Positions 10,075 to 20,211 of a stretch of DNA of 64,000 bases are shown piece after piece; within the stretch, counting starts at the first letter, position 1; each line of letters starts with the position of its first letter. A program made the translations under genes and the position numbers. A model generated the notes under the pieces. It had not been told where the DNA came from, made no database searches, and worked only from the letters and a program-made list of their open reading frames with translations. Source of the DNA: Acinetobacter sp. ANC 3832 (GTDB lineage: Bacteria; Pseudomonadota; Gammaproteobacteria; Pseudomonadales; Moraxellaceae); assembly GCF_002135415.1 (NCBI RefSeq), contig NZ_NEGJ01000008.1:2-64001 (forward strand), written 5' to 3'.

Positions 10075-10389
10075 ATGGCTTTGTTGCACAAACATTCAAA
10101 AGCTAAACTTTCCTCAAGTTATCTAAGTTTAAGTGACAACTTTGGGTATGGGGTCGGCCTAATTCCGTAAATTTATTCAGAACTGCCACACGTGCATGAA
10201 TTTCATTGATCTGACTATATCGATATAGACTGAATCAATTCGCTCATCAGATGGAATTTGATTGAGTAAATCACCGTGTACTTGTGAATCACTGGCATTA
10301 TTTGTAGTTAACTGTACAGCTCGTATTTGTAGGATTTTAGCATCTATGCCGATATGCAGTTTACGCCATTGGCGATGGGCAGGCATCAA
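10075..10389 (-). mobile_element. IS5-family (IS903-like) transposase remnant
   Basis: On the minus strand, HRQWRKLHIGIDAKILQIRAV and then QLTTNNASDSQVHGDLLNQI are typical of IS5-family DDE transposases. After SVYIDI the frame is lost. The extreme C-terminus then reappears in another frame (NEIHARVAVLNKFTELGRPH), so the catalytic centre has been deleted. The element end ATGGCTTTGTTGCACAAA lies at 10075-10092. The N-terminal third and the other end are missing. Confidence 0.85.
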
Positions 10390-10790
10390 GCTAAAAATTG
10401 TGCATTCATTTTGCTGGCATCATGCTGTAAACGGGTTTGCATATATTCCGCATAGACTGATAATTTTTCATGAATATGTTCCGCGTAGAACATATCATTC
10501 ACCAAGTGTGCGGCTTGTTCGCTGGTATAACTGGCATAGCACAGCAGCAACTGAGCATTCAGTTTTGAGAATTTTTCACACAATGCAATATATTGATCAT
10601 CTTTGTTTTTAAATAATAATTTACGCAGATTCAGTTCAGCCTCATTCACTATTTTATCATGGGGATCTGTCTCAATATAATGAATCACAACTCTAAAGAA
10701 CTTTTCCACCTCAGCTAGTTTCGAAATATCCAGCTTTAAATCTGTGATTAAAAAGATTTGAGAAACATCCGAACGACACAAAGCTTTAGC
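10386..10790 (-). pseudogene. Unrecognised gene fragment
   Basis: An open frame of about 135 codons reads KALCRSDVSQIFLITDLKL, then VEKFFRVVIHYIETDP and AAHLVNDMFYAEHIHEKL. It is bounded by the IS5 remnant on one side and the AraC fragment on the other, so both ends are probably artificial. Codon use and amphipathic helices suggest real former coding sequence, possibly the C-terminal part of a helical protein such as a TetR-type regulator. I cannot name it. Confidence 0.35.
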
Positions 10791-11150
10791 CCACAAGGTG
10801 ATCGACTGAAACGAATTACAGCAATAGGGACAACAGGACATCGTATTGTAAAAGCGATTGAATGGTTAAAAGACAATTTTGCTCGACCATTGAGTATTGA
10901 TGAACTTGCAAAAGATATGGGAATGAGTGCTTCTAGTTTTTATCAGTATTTTCGAGAGATTACATCAATGAGCCCATTACATTATCAAAAAAGAATGAGG
11001 CTCACTGAAGCCCGTCATCTATTAATTATTGAAGACCGTGATATTTCTTCAACCAGTCTTCAAGTGGGTTATGAAAGTTTGTCTCAATTTTCCAGAGAAT
11101 ATAAACGACTGTATGGGGTGTCACCTTCTGAACGAATTGCAAGTTTGTAG
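10791..11150 (+). pseudogene. AraC-family regulator, C-terminal DNA-binding fragment
   Basis: Reads PQGDRLKRITAIGTTGHRIV, then AIEWLKDNFARPLSIDELA and VGYESLSQFSREYKRLYGVS, i.e. both helix-turn-helix motifs of an AraC domain. The expected N-terminal sensor half (about 170 residues) is missing and replaced by unrelated sequence. It is probably non-functional, although an isolated DNA-binding domain cannot be excluded. Confidence 0.8.
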
Positions 11151-11204
11151 AAAATTTAATGCAATTTAACTTTTATTCAAAAAACGAATAACAGCCTTTT
11201 AACA

Positions 11205-11795
11205 CTACTTAATTTTATGATCAGATTTAAAGTTTTTATAGGTTAATCTATCACTACTTTGTTCCGTAAGTGGGCTAACTTCTTGCATTGTATTTAAACA
11301 ACGCTCTGCTAATTCAATATATTGCTCTGTACCTTTCATTTTCCACGTAATTTCATCTTGAGTAAGTTCACGAATTACTCGTGCAGGACTTCCTAAAATT
11401 AAAGAATTCTGAGGAAATTCAACTTTAGCTTTTACTGTACTATTCGCCCCAATAATACTATTTTCCCCAATAATAGCTTCATCTAAAATAACACTATTCA
11501 TTCCAACCAATACATTTTTTTTAATGACACAGCCATGCAAAATTGCACCATGACCAACATGTCCATATTCTTCAATAAGTGTCACACTATTTGGAAAGCC
11601 ATGAATCGTACAAGAATCTTGAACATTCGCATTTTTTAGAATATGAATTCGTCCAAAATCTGCACGTAATGAAGCTAAAGGACCAATATAAACACCATCT
11701 TCAATAATGACATCACCAATTAATACAGCAGTTGGGTGAATATAGGCAGTCTTACTCACAACGGGAATTACTCCATCAATGGCGTAACATGGCAT
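11205..11795 (-). CDS. paaY: PaaY, phenylacetate-pathway hexapeptide-repeat thioesterase
   Basis: 196 residues with left-handed beta-helix hexapeptide repeats of the gamma-carbonic-anhydrase superfamily. The metal-ligand histidines are seen in DSCTIHGFPNS and EEYGHVGHGAILHGC. In the PAA pathway PaaY hydrolyses toxic CoA intermediates as a salvage thioesterase. It follows paaX by 33 bp as the last gene of the cluster, as in other paaX-paaY pairs. An unusually polar tail (about 25 residues) lies after the helix. Confidence 0.88.
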   Translation of the reverse strand: MPCYAIDGVIPVVSKTAYIHPTAVLIGDVIIEDGVYIGPLASLRADFGRIHILKNANVQDSCTIHGFPNSVTLIEEYGHVGHGAILHGCVIKKNVLVGMNSVILDEAIIGENSIIGANSTVKAKVEFPQNSLILGSPARVIRELTQDEITWKMKGTEQYIELAERCLNTMQEVSPLTEQSSDRLTYKNFKSDHKIK

Positions 11796-11828
11796 AATTT
11801 ATTCCTTTAAATGTTTTATATCGCTTTA

Positions 11829-12770
11829 TTAATAACTGAATTCTTCTAGTTTCAACCCACCAAAACGCTTATAAAATTGCGGATGTACAGGAGGCATAGA
11901 ACCCTCTGAAGTGCGAGCAACCTCCATAAAAAACTCTTCGCCAGAAGCTGCGACTGTTTGATATAAGTTGCTACTTAAATTACGTGCATTTAAAGAGAGC
12001 CAATTTAATGGTAAAAGCTCAAAAGGTAAATTTGGATCTTTTAATAAAATTCTACGATATTGATGAATAAGCAAAATTCGAATTTGAAAAGCTTGAATTG
12101 GTTCTAATTCTGTATCACCATCAATTAAATTAAAAATTTCTCTAAAATCACTAATAAATTTTTCATAACGCTGATGCAATTCTTGCACAGGCCAATTGGT
12201 TTCAACCATACGCTTAACTGTTGGATATGATTCTTGCCAAAGTTGCAGCGTTTCAGCTTTAAACATAACCACTTGATCTGTCATTTTTAAATTAAGCAAA
12301 AGATTTTGCAATTTCAAATGGTCACAACTTGGATAAGCCATAACATTCGTTGCAATATTGGTAAAACCAAGCCATTCAAGTTCTTTTTTAAGTAAATTTT
12401 TATTCTCTAACTCTACTGAGCTGAGTAAAACCAAATCCCACTTTTGATCCCAATCTTTATGACTAAAACTATAAATTTTTTGGTCTGCATGAATAAAACG
12501 CTGACGACTTGTTTCAGTTACACGATAGTAGCTTGTACGGCCAATTTTTTCAGAAACCAACCATCCATTCTGAACAAGACGGAAAACAGCAGTACGCACT
12601 GAACGTTCATTAAAGCTGAATACATCCATTAACTGTATAAGACTCGCAAGGCTGATAATGCCTCCTCGATGAAAAATACAATCACCAAATACAGTCATAA
12701 TTAGTGATGTACCACTGAGTGCTTCATTTAAAATGAAATCATCAATTATTTGTTTTAGTTTCAGATTCAT
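11829..12770 (-). CDS. paaX: PaaX, phenylacetyl-CoA-responsive repressor
   Basis: 313 residues of the PaaX family: an N-terminal winged helix (SLIMTVFGDCIFHRGGIISL, FNERSVRTAVFRLVQNGWLV, IGRTSYYRVTE), the PaaX-like middle domain, and a C-terminal domain. It represses paa promoters until phenylacetyl-CoA binds. It lies between paaK and paaY. Its likely targets are the paaA/paaZ divergent promoter at 22257-22503 and perhaps the MFS promoter before 24807. Confidence 0.9.
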   Translation of the reverse strand: MNLKLKQIIDDFILNEALSGTSLIMTVFGDCIFHRGGIISLASLIQLMDVFSFNERSVRTAVFRLVQNGWLVSEKIGRTSYYRVTETSRQRFIHADQKIYSFSHKDWDQKWDLVLLSSVELENKNLLKKELEWLGFTNIATNVMAYPSCDHLKLQNLLLNLKMTDQVVMFKAETLQLWQESYPTVKRMVETNWPVQELHQRYEKFISDFREIFNLIDGDTELEPIQAFQIRILLIHQYRRILLKDPNLPFELLPLNWLSLNARNLSSNLYQTVAASGEEFFMEVARTSEGSMPPVHPQFYKRFGGLKLEEFSY

Positions 12771-12832
12771 TAGGTTTAACCATACCTTTTAAATAAAGAT
12801 GATAGATCATGTGATCCATCATCTTGTGAACT

Positions 12833-14125
12833 TTATGCCGATTGGCGAATATCAAATACTCGCTGAGCTTTACCTTCCGAACGTGGCAAAGTACCTTCAG
12901 ATAAAATTTCAACGCTCACTGTAATACCCACCATCGTTTTAATCAGCGTCTTTAATTGGACTGCTAACTGATGTGCCATAATATCGCCGACATCATTACG
13001 CATTTCAGCACGAATATGCAATGTATCTAGATGACCATTTTTACAAATATGGATCTGATAATTCGGAATTAATTGTGGAATATGTAAAATTTGCTCTTCA
13101 ATTTGTGATGGGAATACATTTACACCACGAATAATCATCATATCATCACTACGACCCACAATTTTATCCATACGACGCATAGTACGTGCTGTACCTGGTA
13201 ATAAACGTGTTAAATCACGCGTGCGATAACGGATTACTGGCATACCTTCTTTGGTAATTGTTGTGAAGACTAATTCACCTAATTCACCATCTGGTAATAC
13301 TTCACCTGTTTCAGGATGAATAATCTCTGGATAAAAATGATCTTCCCAAATCGTTGGTCCATCTTTACTTTCTAAACACTCCATTGCTACACCAGGACCC
13401 ATGACTTCAGAGAGACCATAAATATCAAGTGCATTAATTCCTAAGCGATCTTCAATCTCTTTACGCATTTCATTGGTCCATGGTTCTGCACCAAATACCC
13501 CAGTTTTTATTGAACAATCTTTTGCTGTACCAAATTTTTTCTCTAAAGCTTCAATAATATTCAAGCAATAAGATGGGGTAACCATGATTGCACTTGGTTT
13601 AAAGTCATGAATCAGTTGAGCTTGACGATCTGTTTGCCCACCCGACATTGGGATGACTGTTGCACCTAAACGCTCAACACCATAATGTGCACCTAAACCA
13701 CCTGTAAATAATCCATAACCATATGATACTTGTATCGTATCCTTACTACTCAAACCAGCTGCACGCAATGAGCGCGCCATAACATCTGACCATGTATTGA
13801 TATCATTCTGAGTATAGCCAACGACTGTTGGTTGACCCGTTGTACCAGACGATGCATGTACACGAACAATCTGCTCTTGAGGTACCGCAAACATGCCAAA
13901 AGGATAGTTATCACGTAAATCTTTCTTTGTCGTAAATGGAAATTTAGCTAAATCATCTAAAGATTTTAGGTCATCAGGATGTACACCTGCTTCATCAAAT
14001 TTTTGTTTATAAACAGAACTATTTTGATAAGCATGATGTAATGTTTTTTTCATGCGCTCTAATTGAACATTGCGCAATTCATCAATTGAAGCTGTTTCAA
14101 TTTCTTCCATAACATTGTTATTCAT
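12833..14125 (-). CDS. paaK: Phenylacetate-CoA ligase
   Basis: 430 residues, the usual PaaK length. It activates phenylacetate to phenylacetyl-CoA with ATP, the first step of the pathway. The P-loop-like AMP-binding motif ASSGTTGQPT is at residues 91-100. IYGLSEVMGPGVAMEC and the C-terminal RSDDMMIIRGVNVFPSQIEE hinge are typical of the family. It lies in the minus-strand paa operon, 58 bp after paaJ. Confidence 0.95.
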   Translation of the reverse strand: MNNNVMEEIETASIDELRNVQLERMKKTLHHAYQNSSVYKQKFDEAGVHPDDLKSLDDLAKFPFTTKKDLRDNYPFGMFAVPQEQIVRVHASSGTTGQPTVVGYTQNDINTWSDVMARSLRAAGLSSKDTIQVSYGYGLFTGGLGAHYGVERLGATVIPMSGGQTDRQAQLIHDFKPSAIMVTPSYCLNIIEALEKKFGTAKDCSIKTGVFGAEPWTNEMRKEIEDRLGINALDIYGLSEVMGPGVAMECLESKDGPTIWEDHFYPEIIHPETGEVLPDGELGELVFTTITKEGMPVIRYRTRDLTRLLPGTARTMRRMDKIVGRSDDMMIIRGVNVFPSQIEEQILHIPQLIPNYQIHICKNGHLDTLHIRAEMRNDVGDIMAHQLAVQLKTLIKTMVGITVSVEILSEGTLPRSEGKAQRVFDIRQSA

Positions 14126-14183
14126 ATTCTTACTCCTTGCGTAGCTATCCTAGCTACATTGAATTCACTTAATGGATTTTTCC

Positions 14184-15395
14184 TTAATCCATATTTTCTA
14201 AAATAAGTGCGACACCCTGCCCTACGCCTACACACATGGTACAAAGCGCATATTTTCCTTTGCGACGTTTTAACTCTTTCATAGCTGTGATGACTAAACG
14301 TGTACCACTCATTCCAAGTGGATGACCTAAAGCAATTGCTCCACCATTTGGATTGACCCGAGTATCATCATCCCTTAAACCAAGTTCACGTATAACTGCT
14401 AATGATTGCGCAGCGAAAGCCTCATTTAACTCAATAACATCTATCTGTTCTAAAGTTAATCCTGTTAGTTTTAAAACTTTTTGAACCGCGGGTACAGGAC
14501 CAATCCCCATATACTTCGCTTCAACACCTGCACTAGCAAGAGCAATCACTTTAACTAACGGCTTCAAATCATAACGATCTAAAAATTGCTGATTACCTAA
14601 AAGTACACATGCCGCCCCATCATTCACACCTGAAGCATTGCCTGCAGTAACAGAGCCACCTTCCTTCCGAAAAGGAGCTTTTAAAGCAGTAAGTACATCT
14701 AAAGTTGTATCTGCACGTGGATGTTCATCATGCGTGATCATAATCGTATTTTTTTTACGATCTTTGATTTCTATAGATAAAATTTCTTCTGCAAATATTC
14801 CATTTTGTTGTGCAACAGCAGTTTTTTGCTGACTACGATATGCAAAAAGGTCTTGATCTACACGGCTAATTTGATACTTTTCTGCCACATTTTCTGCCGT
14901 TTCAGGCATGCTATCTACACCGAAGCTAGCTTTAAACTTTGGGTTAATAAAACGCCAACCAATTGTACTATCAAAAATTTCAGGACTTCGACTAAAAGCC
15001 GTTGTTGGCTTAGATTGAACAAAGGGCGCACGGCTCATAGATTCTACACCACCAGCCAGCACAAACTGTGCTTCACCTGATTTAATAGAACGTGCAGCTA
15101 AACCCACTGCATCTAAACCTGATGCACATAAGCGATTAACTGTAATCGCAGATACAGAATCAGGTATACCTGCCAATAATGAAGCCATACGAGCCACATT
15201 TCGGTTATCTTCACCTGCTTGATTGGCACAACCTAAAATGACTTCATCGAGTTCTGCCCAAGGCAAATTTGGATGCTGGTTTTTAAGATACTGAATCGGT
15301 AAAGCAGCCAAGTCATCTGTACGAATACTACTTAAACCACCTGCATAGCGACCAATTGGAGTGCGTATTGCATCAAAAATAAAAACTTGTTCCAT
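14184..15395 (-). CDS. paaJ: 3-oxoadipyl-CoA thiolase
   Basis: 403-residue thiolase with catalytic Cys90 ([12 protein letters not shown]), His358 (GHPLG) and Cys388 (CVGVGQG). It cleaves 3-oxoadipyl-CoA to succinyl-CoA and acetyl-CoA, and also 3-oxo-5,6-dehydrosuberyl-CoA. It follows paaH by 12 bp. In E. coli paaI lies between paaH and paaJ; here it does not. It is closely related in sequence to the thiolase at 52636. Confidence 0.92.
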   Translation of the reverse strand: MEQVFIFDAIRTPIGRYAGGLSSIRTDDLAALPIQYLKNQHPNLPWAELDEVILGCANQAGEDNRNVARMASLLAGIPDSVSAITVNRLCASGLDAVGLAARSIKSGEAQFVLAGGVESMSRAPFVQSKPTTAFSRSPEIFDSTIGWRFINPKFKASFGVDSMPETAENVAEKYQISRVDQDLFAYRSQQKTAVAQQNGIFAEEILSIEIKDRKKNTIMITHDEHPRADTTLDVLTALKAPFRKEGGSVTAGNASGVNDGAACVLLGNQQFLDRYDLKPLVKVIALASAGVEAKYMGIGPVPAVQKVLKLTGLTLEQIDVIELNEAFAAQSLAVIRELGLRDDDTRVNPNGGAIALGHPLGMSGTRLVITAMKELKRRKGKYALCTMCVGVGQGVALILENMD

Positions 15396-15407
15396 GTTAT
15401 TTCTTCC

Positions 15408-16967
15408 TTAACCAGCGACGCATAAAGGTTGCATTTTTTGACTTTGTTGCACCTGCGTTAAAGCGACTTTCTTACTTAAATATAAGCTTGGTCTATATCT
15501 TTCCTCACCATAAATACGATACATATTTTTTAAAATTAATAAAATATTGTTATATCCTATTTTAACAGCCCAATCAAATGGTCCATACGGGTAATTAACA
15601 CCATATTTCATTGCTGAATCAATATCTTGTTCAGATGCAACATCATGCAATACAGCTTCGCATGCTTCATTAACTAACATCGATATTGTTCGTATTACAT
15701 AAAGACCAGCATGATCTTTTGTCCAAATTGGTATCATATTTATTTCAGCAAAAAATTGATTGATGCTACTGATATCATTTTCTGTACAAGTAGCCGATGC
15801 TACAACTGGAATTGCTTTTGCTTTTGTCCAATCTGTATGCCAATCCATAAGTACAATTTTCTCATTGGCATAATCAATATCCACTGACTCACCCAGTGAT
15901 AAACGTAGTGATACATCACCCAGTACAATTTCATTGAATGAGGAATCATTAAAGCAGATTTCACAATTTGACGATGCCATTATGCGTTGAATAAATGCTT
16001 TAGCGTGTAACCATTCACCCTTCACAATAACTTTTAATTTATGCGTAGATTTTGTATAAATGGCAGGTAAATTATATTTAGGCATACGTTCTGCTTGGCT
16101 ATAGTCATAAAAACCAAGGTGAGATTTACGACCTAAACAGCCTGCATCAACTAATTCTTTTTGAATGAGTGAAGGACGATAACGTGGTTCATAGAAAAAT
16201 TCTTGATAAACACTTTGCGTTACTGAAAAATTAATGTCTTGCCCAATTAGATCTGTAAGCTCACATGGTCCCATCGCAAAGCCACCACACTCACGCATAA
16301 TAAAATCAAGCTGTTCAGGAGTAGTGACATTTTCCTGTAAAGCACGAAAGGCTTCTGCATAATAGGGGCGCGCAACGCGGTTCGCAATAAAACCAGGAGT
16401 TGATTTAGCTGTTACAGGTACTTTATTCCATGCCTCCATCAATGCAAATAAATCTTTTGCAATCACATGAGATGTTTTTAAACCACGAATAATTTCAACC
16501 AATTTCATTACAGGTGCTGGATTAAAAAAATGTAAACCAACGACTCGCTCAGGATTTGGAATTTCTGAAGCAATTGCTGTAATTGAAATAGATGAAGTAT
16601 TGGATGCAAAAACAGTTGTTTCAGCACAAATAGTAGCCAATTGTTTAAATAAATTTTGCTTGATTTCTTTTTTCTCAAGAATCGCTTCAATAATTAAATT
16701 TGCATCTGCTAATTGCTGAATATCTTGTGCAATCCTTAAGTTTAAAAAAGTAAGATCAAACAACTCCTGTGTCATTTTTCCAATACTTACTCTTTTTTTA
16801 AGTTGAGTTTTAAGTTGTTCGACAGCTATCTGTGATTTTGACATATCGACATCAAAGATATAAGTTTGATGACCATGCATCGCTGCTAATTGGGCAATAC
16901 CAATTCCCATGGTACCTGCGCCAATCACAGCAACTTTTTTAGCCTGCTGTAAGTTGGTATGTTCCAT
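15408..16967 (-). CDS. paaH: 3-hydroxyadipyl-CoA dehydrogenase
   Basis: About 519 residues from ATG 16967 (AAGGG 8 nt upstream); a GTG nine bases earlier would overlap the paaG stop. The N-terminal Rossmann motif KVAVIGAGTMGIGIAQLAAM is followed by the 3-hydroxyacyl-CoA dehydrogenase catalytic region (SNTSSISITAIAS, VVGLHFFNPAPVMKLVEII). A second C-terminal 3HCDH domain is near residues 410-505 (GVNYPYGPFDWA). It oxidises 3-hydroxyadipyl-CoA with NAD. It is a paralogue of the protein at 51071. Confidence 0.92.
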   Translation of the reverse strand: MEHTNLQQAKKVAVIGAGTMGIGIAQLAAMHGHQTYIFDVDMSKSQIAVEQLKTQLKKRVSIGKMTQELFDLTFLNLRIAQDIQQLADANLIIEAILEKKEIKQNLFKQLATICAETTVFASNTSSISITAIASEIPNPERVVGLHFFNPAPVMKLVEIIRGLKTSHVIAKDLFALMEAWNKVPVTAKSTPGFIANRVARPYYAEAFRALQENVTTPEQLDFIMRECGGFAMGPCELTDLIGQDINFSVTQSVYQEFFYEPRYRPSLIQKELVDAGCLGRKSHLGFYDYSQAERMPKYNLPAIYTKSTHKLKVIVKGEWLHAKAFIQRIMASSNCEICFNDSSFNEIVLGDVSLRLSLGESVDIDYANEKIVLMDWHTDWTKAKAIPVVASATCTENDISSINQFFAEINMIPIWTKDHAGLYVIRTISMLVNEACEAVLHDVASEQDIDSAMKYGVNYPYGPFDWAVKIGYNNILLILKNMYRIYGEERYRPSLYLSKKVALTQVQQSQKMQPLCVAG

Positions 16968-16969
16968 TT

Positions 16970-17761
16970 TTAGCACCCTTTATATTCAGGTGTACGTTTT
17001 TGCATAAATGCTTGAACACCTTCACGATAATCATTTGAACGACCTGCAAGACGTTGAAAATCACGTTCTAAAAGTAATTGATCATCTAAATTATTATGAG
17101 CCGCAGCATGAATCGCTTTTTTAATCAGAGATAAACCATACGTTGGTTGTTTAGCCAGATGTTCAGCCATTTTTATCGACTCGGCTTTTAACATTTCATC
17201 TTCAACAACTTGCCAAATCATACCAAGCTGTACAGCCTGTTCTGCTGGAATTTTATCTCCAAGTAAGGCCAATCCCATTGCTTGAGCACGACCTACTAAA
17301 CGTGGTAAAAACCAAGTCCCACCTGAATCTGGTACCAAGCCTAATCGACAAAATGCTTGAATAAATGAAGCAGACTTTGCTGCAATGACAATGTCACAAG
17401 CTAATGCTATGTTTGCACCTGCGCCTGCTGCGACGCCATTTACTGCACAAATAACAGGTTTTGGCATTTCAGTGATGAGCTTAATCAATGGGTTATAGTA
17501 TTTATCAATAGATAAACCGAGATCAGGTGAGTCTGCATTTGGATCAACCACACGATCATTTAGGTCTTGACCTGCGCAGAAACCTCGACCTTCAGCAGAA
17601 ATAACAACTGTACGTATATTGCTATTTTTTGCCCATGCTTTCATTACACTTGAAACCTCTAAATGCATAGTCTCATTAAAGCTATTTAGTTGTTTAGGTC
17701 GATTAAAGGTTAGATAACCAACGGCATCTTTTTCTTCTACAATGATTGTTTGATAATCCAT
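16970..17761 (-). CDS. paaG: 1,2-epoxyphenylacetyl-CoA isomerase
   Basis: 263-residue crotonase-fold enzyme. It isomerises the ring epoxide to the oxepin (2-oxepin-2(3H)-ylideneacetyl-CoA). Family signatures are GRGFCAGQDLNDR (oxyanion loop), GVAAGAGANIALACD and RLGLVPDSGGTWFLPRLVG, where the Asp before SGGT is typical of PaaG rather than of hydratases. Its ATG overlaps the paaF stop by one base, so the genes are translationally coupled. Confidence 0.93.
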   Translation of the reverse strand: MDYQTIIVEEKDAVGYLTFNRPKQLNSFNETMHLEVSSVMKAWAKNSNIRTVVISAEGRGFCAGQDLNDRVVDPNADSPDLGLSIDKYYNPLIKLITEMPKPVICAVNGVAAGAGANIALACDIVIAAKSASFIQAFCRLGLVPDSGGTWFLPRLVGRAQAMGLALLGDKIPAEQAVQLGMIWQVVEDEMLKAESIKMAEHLAKQPTYGLSLIKKAIHAAAHNNLDDQLLLERDFQRLAGRSNDYREGVQAFMQKRTPEYKGC

Positions 17762-18531
17762 TACACACCTCTAAATTCTGGTTTTCTTTTTTCTAAAAAG
17801 GCGTTAATGCCTTCTTTACGATCCTGTGTTGCTGCAAGCCAAACAAAATGCTGGCGCTCTAGTTTTAAGCCTTGGCTTAAAGTTATTTCATGAATAGATT
17901 TTAAAGATTGCTTAATGACACGAATGGCGAGTGGTGCTTGTTTTGAAATTTTAGTTGCTAATTCAACAGCATATTGAACGGTTAAAGCTGTCGGGCAAAT
18001 TTGACTACTAATACCATGTTGTAACGCAGTTGCAGATGAAATTTTTTCACCCAGCATCGCCCAGCGCATGGTTAATTGCTGACCCACCAAACGAGCTAAA
18101 CGCTGTGTCCCACCTGCACCAGGTAACATGCCTAAACCAATTTCAGGTAAAGCGAACTGTGCATTATCACCAGTTAAAATAATGTCACCATGTAAGGCCA
18201 ATTCAAAACCAGCACCAAATGCATAACCGTTAACAGCCATGATCAAAGGCTTAGAAAACTCATCAATACTTTTCCACAACAAGGGACGTTGATCTTGCTG
18301 AATACTGATCACATCATGCTGTGCTAGTTCATTTAAATCAGCACCTGCTGCAAAACATTGAGTATTTCCTGTAATTACGACCACTTTTACTAAAATATCC
18401 GCATCTAAATATTGCAAATATTCTGCGATTTCTTTCAATATTGCATTGTTTAACGCATTGCGCTTTTCTGGTCGATTAAGTTCAATCAGGATCACCCCTA
18501 TTTGTGGTGAGCTACTTTTAATATATTGCAT
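17761..18531 (-). CDS. paaF: 2,3-dehydroadipyl-CoA hydratase
   Basis: 256-residue enoyl-CoA hydratase. The oxyanion loop is in CFAAGADLNELA and the catalytic Glu segment is ALPEIGLGMLPGAGGTQRL. It hydrates 2,3-dehydroadipyl-CoA. It follows paaE by 24 bp. A similar hydratase (50120) serves the block to the right. Confidence 0.92.
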   Translation of the reverse strand: MQYIKSSSPQIGVILIELNRPEKRNALNNAILKEIAEYLQYLDADILVKVVVITGNTQCFAAGADLNELAQHDVISIQQDQRPLLWKSIDEFSKPLIMAVNGYAFGAGFELALHGDIILTGDNAQFALPEIGLGMLPGAGGTQRLARLVGQQLTMRWAMLGEKISSATALQHGISSQICPTALTVQYAVELATKISKQAPLAIRVIKQSLKSIHEITLSQGLKLERQHFVWLAATQDRKEGINAFLEKRKPEFRGV

Positions 18532-18555
18532 TCCAAAACTCCTTTTCCTACAGCT

Positions 18556-19614
18556 TTACTCATCAAAACTTAAGCGGACATTTGGAGTAATTGGTCGAGC
18601 TTGACAACTCAACACATAGCCTTTTTCAATTTCTTCTGGCTCTAGACTATAATTCAGTGCCATTTCGACTTGACCTTCAAGTACCTTACATTTACATGTT
18701 GCACAAACACCACCCTTACAGGCATAAGGTAAATCTGCGCCTGCACGTAATGCAGCATCTAAAATACTGTCATCTTGTTTAGAAACCTCTACAATTAGTT
18801 CACGACCATCAAGAACAATATTGACCTTTTCTTCACTTCGTTTTTCAATTTGTTGTGCTGATGCTTTTGGTGCTGAGCCTGTATTAAAACGCTCGGTATG
18901 AATTTTACTACGTTCAATTCCAAAAGTTGGCAGTACGCTTTCTACTGCCTCCATCATTTCTTCTGGACCACAAGCAAAACAATGATCTGTATCAGACTGA
19001 ATTAAATGAGCTTGAAACAATTGTTCTAATTTATCAGCATCAATACGACCATTAAAAATTTCACTGTCATTAAATTCACGTGAAAAAATATTGATCAATT
19101 GTAAACGTTCTTTAAAACGATCTTTTAAATCCATGATTTGTTCTGAAAACATGGTTTGTTTCCATGAACGATTACCATAAACCAAAGTAAAGTTTGACTG
19201 AGCCTGACGATTCAATACTGATTTTACAATGGATAAAATTGGCGTAATGCCACTTCCAGCTGCAAAACCTAGGTAGTTTGTTCCAATGGATTTGGCAGCT
19301 TTTTGAAAAAATACACCTTGTGGAGGCATGACTTCAAGTACATCTCCCACTTTTAAGTGTTCATTTGCCCATGTTGAAAACTGCCCTTGATCAATTTTTT
19401 TAATAGCAATACTCATATCTTCCTGAATATCACTGCAAATTGAATAACAACGACGAATCTCACCATCATGACCCGAATGACGAATCGTAAGATGCTGTCC
19501 TGGTTGATATTGAAAAACATTAAATTGTTCAGGTCTAATATCAAATGAAATACAAATAGCATTTTCAGTTTGTGGCTGAATTGTTTTAATCGTGAGTGGT
19601 ACAAATTGACTCAT
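18556..19614 (-). CDS. paaE: Phenylacetyl-CoA epoxidase reductase subunit
   Basis: 352 residues: an FAD-binding ferredoxin-reductase domain (QPGQHLTIRHSG, RRCYSIC), an NAD(P) domain (GFAAGSGITPILSIVKS, CFACGPEEMMEAVE), and a C-terminal 2Fe-2S plant-type ferredoxin domain with Cys299, Cys304, Cys307 and Cys337. It passes electrons from NADPH to the PaaA di-iron centre. It lies in order after paaABCD. Confidence 0.95.
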   Translation of the reverse strand: MSQFVPLTIKTIQPQTENAICISFDIRPEQFNVFQYQPGQHLTIRHSGHDGEIRRCYSICSDIQEDMSIAIKKIDQGQFSTWANEHLKVGDVLEVMPPQGVFFQKAAKSIGTNYLGFAAGSGITPILSIVKSVLNRQAQSNFTLVYGNRSWKQTMFSEQIMDLKDRFKERLQLINIFSREFNDSEIFNGRIDADKLEQLFQAHLIQSDTDHCFACGPEEMMEAVESVLPTFGIERSKIHTERFNTGSAPKASAQQIEKRSEEKVNIVLDGRELIVEVSKQDDSILDAALRAGADLPYACKGGVCATCKCKVLEGQVEMALNYSLEPEEIEKGYVLSCQARPITPNVRLSFDE

Positions 19615-19671
19615 GTGAAAATCCCTCTTTCGTTTTGACTATTTCAATAACTTTTCTGCAGCTATTTCAAA

Positions 19672-20172
19672 CTAAATACACTTAAAATAGTCAAATGGTT
19701 CTAAGCAGTCTCTACATTGATATAAAGCTTTACATGCTGTAGAACTAAATTCGCTTAATAGTTTAGTATTTGGGCTATGGCAGCGTGGACATTCGATTCC
19801 ATCTGTCAAAGCTACATGCGTACCGCAACTGTGTGACTCACCTTGTGGTGGCGCAATACCATATTGCTGTAACTTTTTCTTTCCAGCTTCACTCATCCAA
19901 TCTGTCGTCCATGCTTCTGAAAGATCAATTACGACTTTGACTGGTATTAAGCCTTTTTCTTCAAAAGCTTGAGTAATTTCAGTTTTTAATAAATCCGTGG
20001 CTGGACAACCGCTATAGGTAGGCGTGAGTCGTACCACTATTTCATCTTGTAAATTCAGTTCAACACCACGAATCATACCCAAATCAATCACTGATAACAC
20101 TGGAATTTCAGGATCTGATACGTGCGCTAATACACTCCAACATTCATCTTCTACGTGTCGAATTAAATTCAT
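19672..20172 (-). CDS. paaD: Phenylacetyl-CoA epoxidase maturation protein PaaD
   Basis: About 166 residues from ATG 20172, with GGAG 8 nt upstream; the GTG nine bases earlier abuts the ribosome site and is unlikely. The N-terminal DUF59/MIP18-like domain (LAHVSDPEIPVLSVIDLGMI, PTYSGCPATD) suggests Fe-S or iron-centre assembly. A C-terminal four-Cys cluster (CPRCHSPNTK, CKALYQCRDC) probably binds metal. Needed for PaaABCE activity; no direct catalytic role is known. Confidence 0.92.
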   Translation of the reverse strand: MNLIRHVEDECWSVLAHVSDPEIPVLSVIDLGMIRGVELNLQDEIVVRLTPTYSGCPATDLLKTEITQAFEEKGLIPVKVVIDLSEAWTTDWMSEAGKKKLQQYGIAPPQGESHSCGTHVALTDGIECPRCHSPNTKLLSEFSSTACKALYQCRDCLEPFDYFKCI

Positions 20173-20211
20173 ATAACACACTCCCTGTAATACAAATTAT
20201 TGATATCACTA

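Noticed and set aside
10177..10389. Apparent 70-aa protein inside the IS5 remnant
   Set aside because: It is a transposase fragment running out of frame after an internal deletion, not an independent gene.
10262..10612. 116-codon plus-strand frame opposite the IS remnant
   Set aside because: Crosses the joint between two unrelated remnants and matches nothing; antisense shadow.
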